Positions 60,139 through 64,000 of a stretch of DNA of 64,000 nucleotides are shown here, one piece after another (positions within the stretch are counted from its first letter, which is position 1; each line of letters starts with the position of its first letter). The position numbers and the translations under genes are program-made. Under the pieces are notes generated by a model. That model did not search any database, had not been told where the DNA came from, and was given only the letters and a program-made list of their open reading frames with translations. Source of the stretch: Symsagittifera roscoffensis (lineage: Eukaryota; Xenacoelomorpha; Acoela; Convolutidae); the NCBI RefSeq assembly GCF_963678635.1, contig NC_087068.1, forward strand, positions 51,002,563 through 51,066,562. Direction: 5' to 3'.

Positions 60139-60945
60139 ATGGACGAAAAATTCCAAAGTAAGATACGCAAGTTATTTGAAACCCGTCTAAAGCTAGGAAA
60201 TGAGCTGCTTAAAGGTCACTCATTATTACTTGAGTACATTCAGAATAATAGTCGCACCACAAAAATTGATAATGCTGTTTACAAACGTAAAATTGCTTGA
60301 GAAAAAGCTGTCGAAGTCAATGAGCAATTATAAAGGTTAGCGGGAAAAATGGAAAACCCAGAAAAAAAGTATTGATCATCAAGACCTTTGGCTTAAGAAA
60401 GTAACCGAAATGAACAATAAAGTAATGCATGAAGCTCAGAGATGAGCCTTGAACCTTCGTCATTCCCAGCACCCGGCATTACAGGGAGCAAGGGATCTTT
60501 ACAACAAACTAGGTCTGAGACATCCTCACGCTCGCACAAAACAAGAGATTCAGAAGCACCAGTATCTAAAAACAGGTCTAAGGTCTCTAATAAGTCTAAG
60601 GATAGTAGACAGATTGACTCACATAAGTCTGATGAATCTGCTTCCACTCGTCATACGGCGACTTTTCGCACTATGTCATCAAGTGAGAAACGGCAAGAGT
60701 TAGCTTTAGTAAAACGACACCATGAGGAGCTCGAAAGGCAGTATCAAGTATCTAAAAGACTTAAAGAGCAAAAGAACCGTCATAAGTTTGAACAAAGTCA
60801 GCTGGAACTAGAGCAATTGGCTGAAAGTCTTGAAAACCAACTAATTGAAATGGAAATGAAAGCGTTTGAACTTGAGGACAGTTCATCTGAGGTTAGCGAG
60901 AAGGTATCGGAAAGTAGTTCGACAGGAGTAAGTCAACCTATTTGA
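60139..60945 (+). pseudogene. BEL/Pao gag, N-terminal part (broken)
   Basis: Starts MDEKFQSKIRKLFETRLKLG. In-frame TGA at 60298-60300 and TAA at 60331-60333, then slips near 60370 and again just before 60442. The reading goes on in the first frame as MSLEPSSFPAPGITGSKGS and a Ser/Lys-rich stretch. A predicted coiled coil follows (RHHEELERQYQVSKRLKEQK, HKFEQSQLELEQLAESLENQ). TGA at 60943-60945. The helical N-terminus and coiled coil fit the matrix-like part of BEL gag. Confidence 0.8.
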
Positions 60946-62518
60946 AAATTAGCAACTGATCGGACTAATGATTGGGTAGACTCTGCTAGGTCACAGGCAG
61001 CTCCTGACGTTGCTAGTGCGCCAGGTTTGCTGGCCTTCACTCCTGTACCAATTTAGTCAGAACCGACGAATTCCGCCAAACTCGCTCATGCAATTCCCAC
61101 CATTAATGGTCATAACCATGGGTACACAGCATTGAGTGACGCTGGAATCCATAGTCATGGACATCGGGTTATGCCTCAATTGGCAGTGCAAGCCTTTTGC
61201 CCTTGCAAGCATCTGCTCTGTCTGTTTCAGTCCCAATTAAAAATATGCATTCTAGTGCACACGTGTCTAGTGCAAACGTGTTACCACCACCGTCTGCTGT
61301 TCTTTTACAGACCATCAGTTCAAACATAACTAATATTGTTTTTGCCAACGGGCAACCGGAATCGTTACCTGTCCCAATATTACCAGCACAACCCGGTTCT
61401 GGTTTTGTTTTTTTGTCACCTGCATTCGCTGGTCGTGATTTCTCATCTTCTGGAGTAAACCCCCGCCGGTTTTCTTTTCGGCACCTCATTGTCATGCAGC
61501 GCCAGTCCATACGCAACATATTATTCCCTATGTACCGCATACTCTGTCACCAGCATCAACGATTATTACACAAGAGATGCAAACTTATGGCGATTGGCAG
61601 CTACAACTCCAATAGTCGCGCCCGTTCAGTGTTGCAATGCTGAAAGCATTTTTTCTATTGTGACAACTGTTGTCCCAACGTGCATCACCGCCGCCCCGTA
61701 TACCAGTGGTGGGACTGTGTATTTCAATAGTCCTCCTGTTCATCCCCAACATGTTCCGCATTTTGTTAGTTATACTAATACTGGTTATCAGCCAGTCAAC
61801 GAAGACTACGCACCGTCTTCCGCTTATCCGAACCAGGGTTGTCCATCGGATCGACCTCTCTCCGCTCGTGAACTGGCGGAAATATTAATGCATAGCCGCA
61901 AATATCATCTTCCTGAGTGGAAGTTAGCCCAGTTTGATGGCAACCCTTTAAATTGGCACGACTGCTTTAGTCAGTTTAAGTCCACCATTGATTCCGCTGT
62001 TCTCACAGATGATACGAAACTGACATACATAAAAAACTCGTCAAAGGCAAAGCAAAAACCGCAATTGCGAAATTTAGTTATAGTGGTGCTATGTACAAAA
62101 TGCACTCGCCACCTTGCAACGGAAGTTTGGGCAACCACACGCTATTGTTGGCTTGCATCTTGACAAGCTGAGTACCTTTCCACCACTTAAGATGCACAAT
62201 TCGGAAAATGTCATCAGTTTTTCTTCTGCCATATCTGGCCTCGTAGCAGTTTTCAAATCATTGTCATTCAACGATGATCTAAAGAGTGTTAACCTGTTAA
62301 ACCAAGCTGTTAGTAAACTTTCGCCTAAACTCAAGGAAGCTGGGTCAATGCATACTGTTAGGTATAATTGGCAGCGACCAACACTCTTAGACTTTAATAA
62401 CTGGTTGAAAAAAAAGGCCGAGGGGCATGAAAGATTACGTGTACTTAACTCTAAGGCAAAGACGAGGAATCAGTTTAGCCAAAAACAACCAAAGTTTTTG
62501 CAGCAAACACCAAGGTAA
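60946..62518 (+). pseudogene. BEL/Pao gag, middle and capsid part (several frames)
   Basis: A Pro/Ser-rich linker is spread over frames at 60946-61640. 61640-62050 reads ...YQPVNEDYAPSSAYPNQG, then the conserved LPEWKLAQFDGNPLNWHDCF, SQFKSTIDSAVLTDDTKLTY (DUF1759-type capsid signature). A frame change near 62040 and another near 62110 follow. 62114-62518 then reads QRKFGQPHAIVGLHLDKLST ...DFNNWLKKKAEGHERLRVLN. A normal BEL capsid arrangement with about four breaks. Confidence 0.85.
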
Positions 62519-63002
62519 CTAGTAAAGCACAGGATAAGTCTAAGCTTCCGCCTTGCGTTTTGTGTAAGGGTAGCCCCGCATTGTGGAGCTGTGCCATTTT
62601 CAAGGAAAATAATGCTACTCAGCGAGCAAAATACGGAGCTGAACAGAAACTTTGCTTCTCTTGCCTCAATGGCAATCATAGTTTCCGGCAATGTTCTAGA
62701 GCTAAAAAGTGCCCGAAGCCAGAGTGCGATAGCACACGTAATGTCTTGCTCCATGGAGCCGAAAAAATATTTCCTCGGAAGGAAAATTCAAATGTCTCAA
62801 ATAAGGCTGGAGCAAATGAATCTAAGGAGAGTACAAACACTTCCACCCATGCCGCTGTTAGTGATGTACATGACAATGAATCTTCTAAAGGCTTGTTGCC
62901 AATTGCAGCACTTGCTGTATCCTCGGATGCAACCAGTCTCCTAACGTTGGTTCTTTGTGATAGTGCATCGACTCACTCTTTGGGTGTCTTCGTCACTCGT
63001 TA
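62519..63002 (+). pseudogene. BEL/Pao nucleocapsid and protease start
   Basis: Reads LPPCVLCKGSPALWSCAIFK, KLCFSCLNGNHSFRQCSRAK, KCPKPECDSTRNVLLHGAEK, which is the Cys/His-rich zinc region usual before the protease in this family. Then GLLPIAALAVSSDATSLL and the active site LCDSASTHS. The frame runs into TAA at 63001 because of one extra T near 62978-62980. Confidence 0.85.
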
Positions 63003-64000
63003 ACCGTCTCGGCTTAGTGGGGGAGTCCGTTAACTTGTCAATTAGTGGTTTCAATTCAACCCACGTCGCTGAGACTCAGAGGGTCAAGTTTACAATTTCC
63101 TCCGAGCCGAATAATAGTGATTTCGTATTTTCTCTGTGTGTATATGTTAAAGACAATATTCGGATTGGTTCCGAGTTAATCAATATTGCTGATTTGCAGA
63201 ATAAATATCCACAATTAGCACCTATAAAGCCCAATCAATATACTTATGAGGATGTTGAAGTTATTATAGGACAAGACTACTACCACGCCATTAGATCCAT
63301 TGAATTCATCTTGGGAGATGATAAAAACTCACCGTGTTCCGTTTGCCTACCGATAGGTTGGGTCATAAGTGGTCCGTTGCCGCCGTCCGGTGTTTCAACT
63401 TCTTCGTGCTTCAAGTGTGTTGTTGAAGATTCTTCTCTGACCAACCAGACAAAATCCTGGTACGAGTTGGAATCTTATGGTGCTTTCGAACAAGTCGACG
63501 CCCGTTCCGCCGCGGATAAACATGCTTTATCGATCCTAAATTCTGAAACCGTTCACAATGGCGAAAGATACATTGTGCCTATGCGCTGGGTTGATAGTAA
63601 TGTCAGTCTACCAAACAAAATTTACTCGTCACGCGCCCAATTTAAAACACTGGAGAGAGGGTTAAGTAAAGACCCTGAACTGCGCGAAAGATACGCAGAC
63701 ACAATTAGAGAGGACATTTGGAAAGGCTATGTCGTTACCGTCGAACCGCATGATCCACGTAAGCGTTCCGGTCGCGAGTTGTGTCTTCCCCATCATCCCG
63801 TCATAAATCCGAATAAGCCGGGTAAGGTGCGCCGAGTACTTAATGGGGCTTCTAACTTTTACGACACATCCTTAAATATGTCCTTATTGGCGGGTCCGGA
63901 CCTACTCCAAAATTTAGTTTTTGTACTTTTGCGAATCCGTCAGCACAAGTACGCCGTCTCCGCGGTTATGGAGGGTTTCTTGCTCCAGGTAGGACTTCTC
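62981..64000 (+). CDS. BEL/Pao protease rest and RT start, open to the window edge
   Basis: Open for about 340 codons in the frame TGG GTG TCT (62981) to 64000. It reads WVSSSLVNRLGLVGESVNLS, ISGFNSTHVAETQRVKFTIS ..., VIIGQDYYHAIRSIEFILGD (end of the protease, DUF1758-like), ...LPIGWVISGPLPPSGVSTSS. Then the RT fingers: LPHHPVINPNKPGKVRRVLN, LAGPDLLQNLVFVLLRIRQH, KYAVSAVMEGFLLQVGLL. No stop inside. In family members the first RT Asp stands in A-D-I-E-G; here the position reads AVMEGF, so a catalytic residue may be lost. No ATG at its start because it is one slip away from the upstream frame. Confidence 0.85.

Larger units (their letters stand above)
59284..64000 (+). mobile_element. BEL/Pao LTR retrotransposon, 5' half, damaged
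   Basis: The gag (with BEL-type coiled coil and DUF1759-like capsid region), a Cys-rich nucleocapsid, the BEL aspartic protease (CDSAS) and the RT start follow in the order typical of the BEL/Pao family. Gag carries stops at 60298 and 60331 plus several frame changes, and the protease a one-base shift, so this copy is defective. It continues beyond the right window edge. Confidence 0.88.

Noticed and set aside
59937-60161. 74-codon frame before the BEL gag
   Set aside because: Overlaps the start of gag in another frame, has a basic/hydrophobic random look, and is best explained as untranslated leader.
61780-61800. Similarity of GYQPVNEDY in the BEL gag to GYQNLNEDY at the VMAT C-terminus
   Set aside because: Short low-information match without flanking similarity; the BEL stretch lies in a Pro-rich linker. 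Treated as coincidence.
1-64000. CRISPR arrays, bacterial operons, riboswitches or prophage
   Set aside because: The DNA is eukaryotic; no regular direct repeats with unique spacers and no bacterial gene layout were seen.

Overview
This is eukaryotic, almost certainly invertebrate metazoan, DNA. It is AT-rich, its genes are split by GT...AG introns, and it is full of LTR retrotransposons, tRNA-derived SINE heads and low-complexity sequence. I cannot name the species. All gene models below were read by eye.

The main gene lies on the + strand from about 26.4 to 55.0 kb and is a vesicular monoamine transporter (SLC18/VMAT family). Thirteen coding exon positions join in compatible phases into a protein of about 727 residues. 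The conserved charged membrane residues of the family are all present: Asp in TM1, Lys in TM2, Arg in TM4, Asp in TM10 and Asp in TM11. Two exon positions exist twice. Two alternative exons encode TM1 (26438-26615 and 27119-27647). Two 64-bp exons, separated by only 57 bp, encode the same part of TM10 (48909-48972 and 49030-49093). Including both 64-bp exons would shift the frame, so they look mutually exclusive. A strong Kozak-ATG plus perfect donor at 14671-14697 could be a distant first coding exon.

Layout. 0-3.4 kb: the 3' part of an unrecognised + strand gene with an IQ-like motif and a charged Ser-rich tail. 3.5-9.6 kb: SINE head, a degenerate tandem array with a period near 300 bp, hairpins and an inverted-repeat element. 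12.1-14.0 kb: an unrecognised - strand gene (three exons). 16.4-23.1 kb: an old, heavily damaged Ty3/gypsy element on the - strand with a 5-bp target duplication. 23.5-23.8 kb: C-rich low-complexity tract. 26.4-55.0 kb: VMAT, whose introns hold MITE-like repeats, a duplicated 500-bp module, tRNA-like SINE heads and a young Ty3/gypsy element (41.3-47.6 kb, - strand, identical 216-bp LTRs, 4-bp target duplication). 58.3-64.0 kb: a 32-bp minisatellite, then the 5' half of a damaged BEL/Pao retrotransposon on the + strand, cut by the window edge.

The two gypsy elements belong to one lineage. They share the MAQ... gag start, a gag ATG made from the last base of the LTR plus the primer-binding site, and an odd two-knuckle nucleocapsid. 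Both lie antisense to VMAT, the orientation least likely to disturb its transcript.
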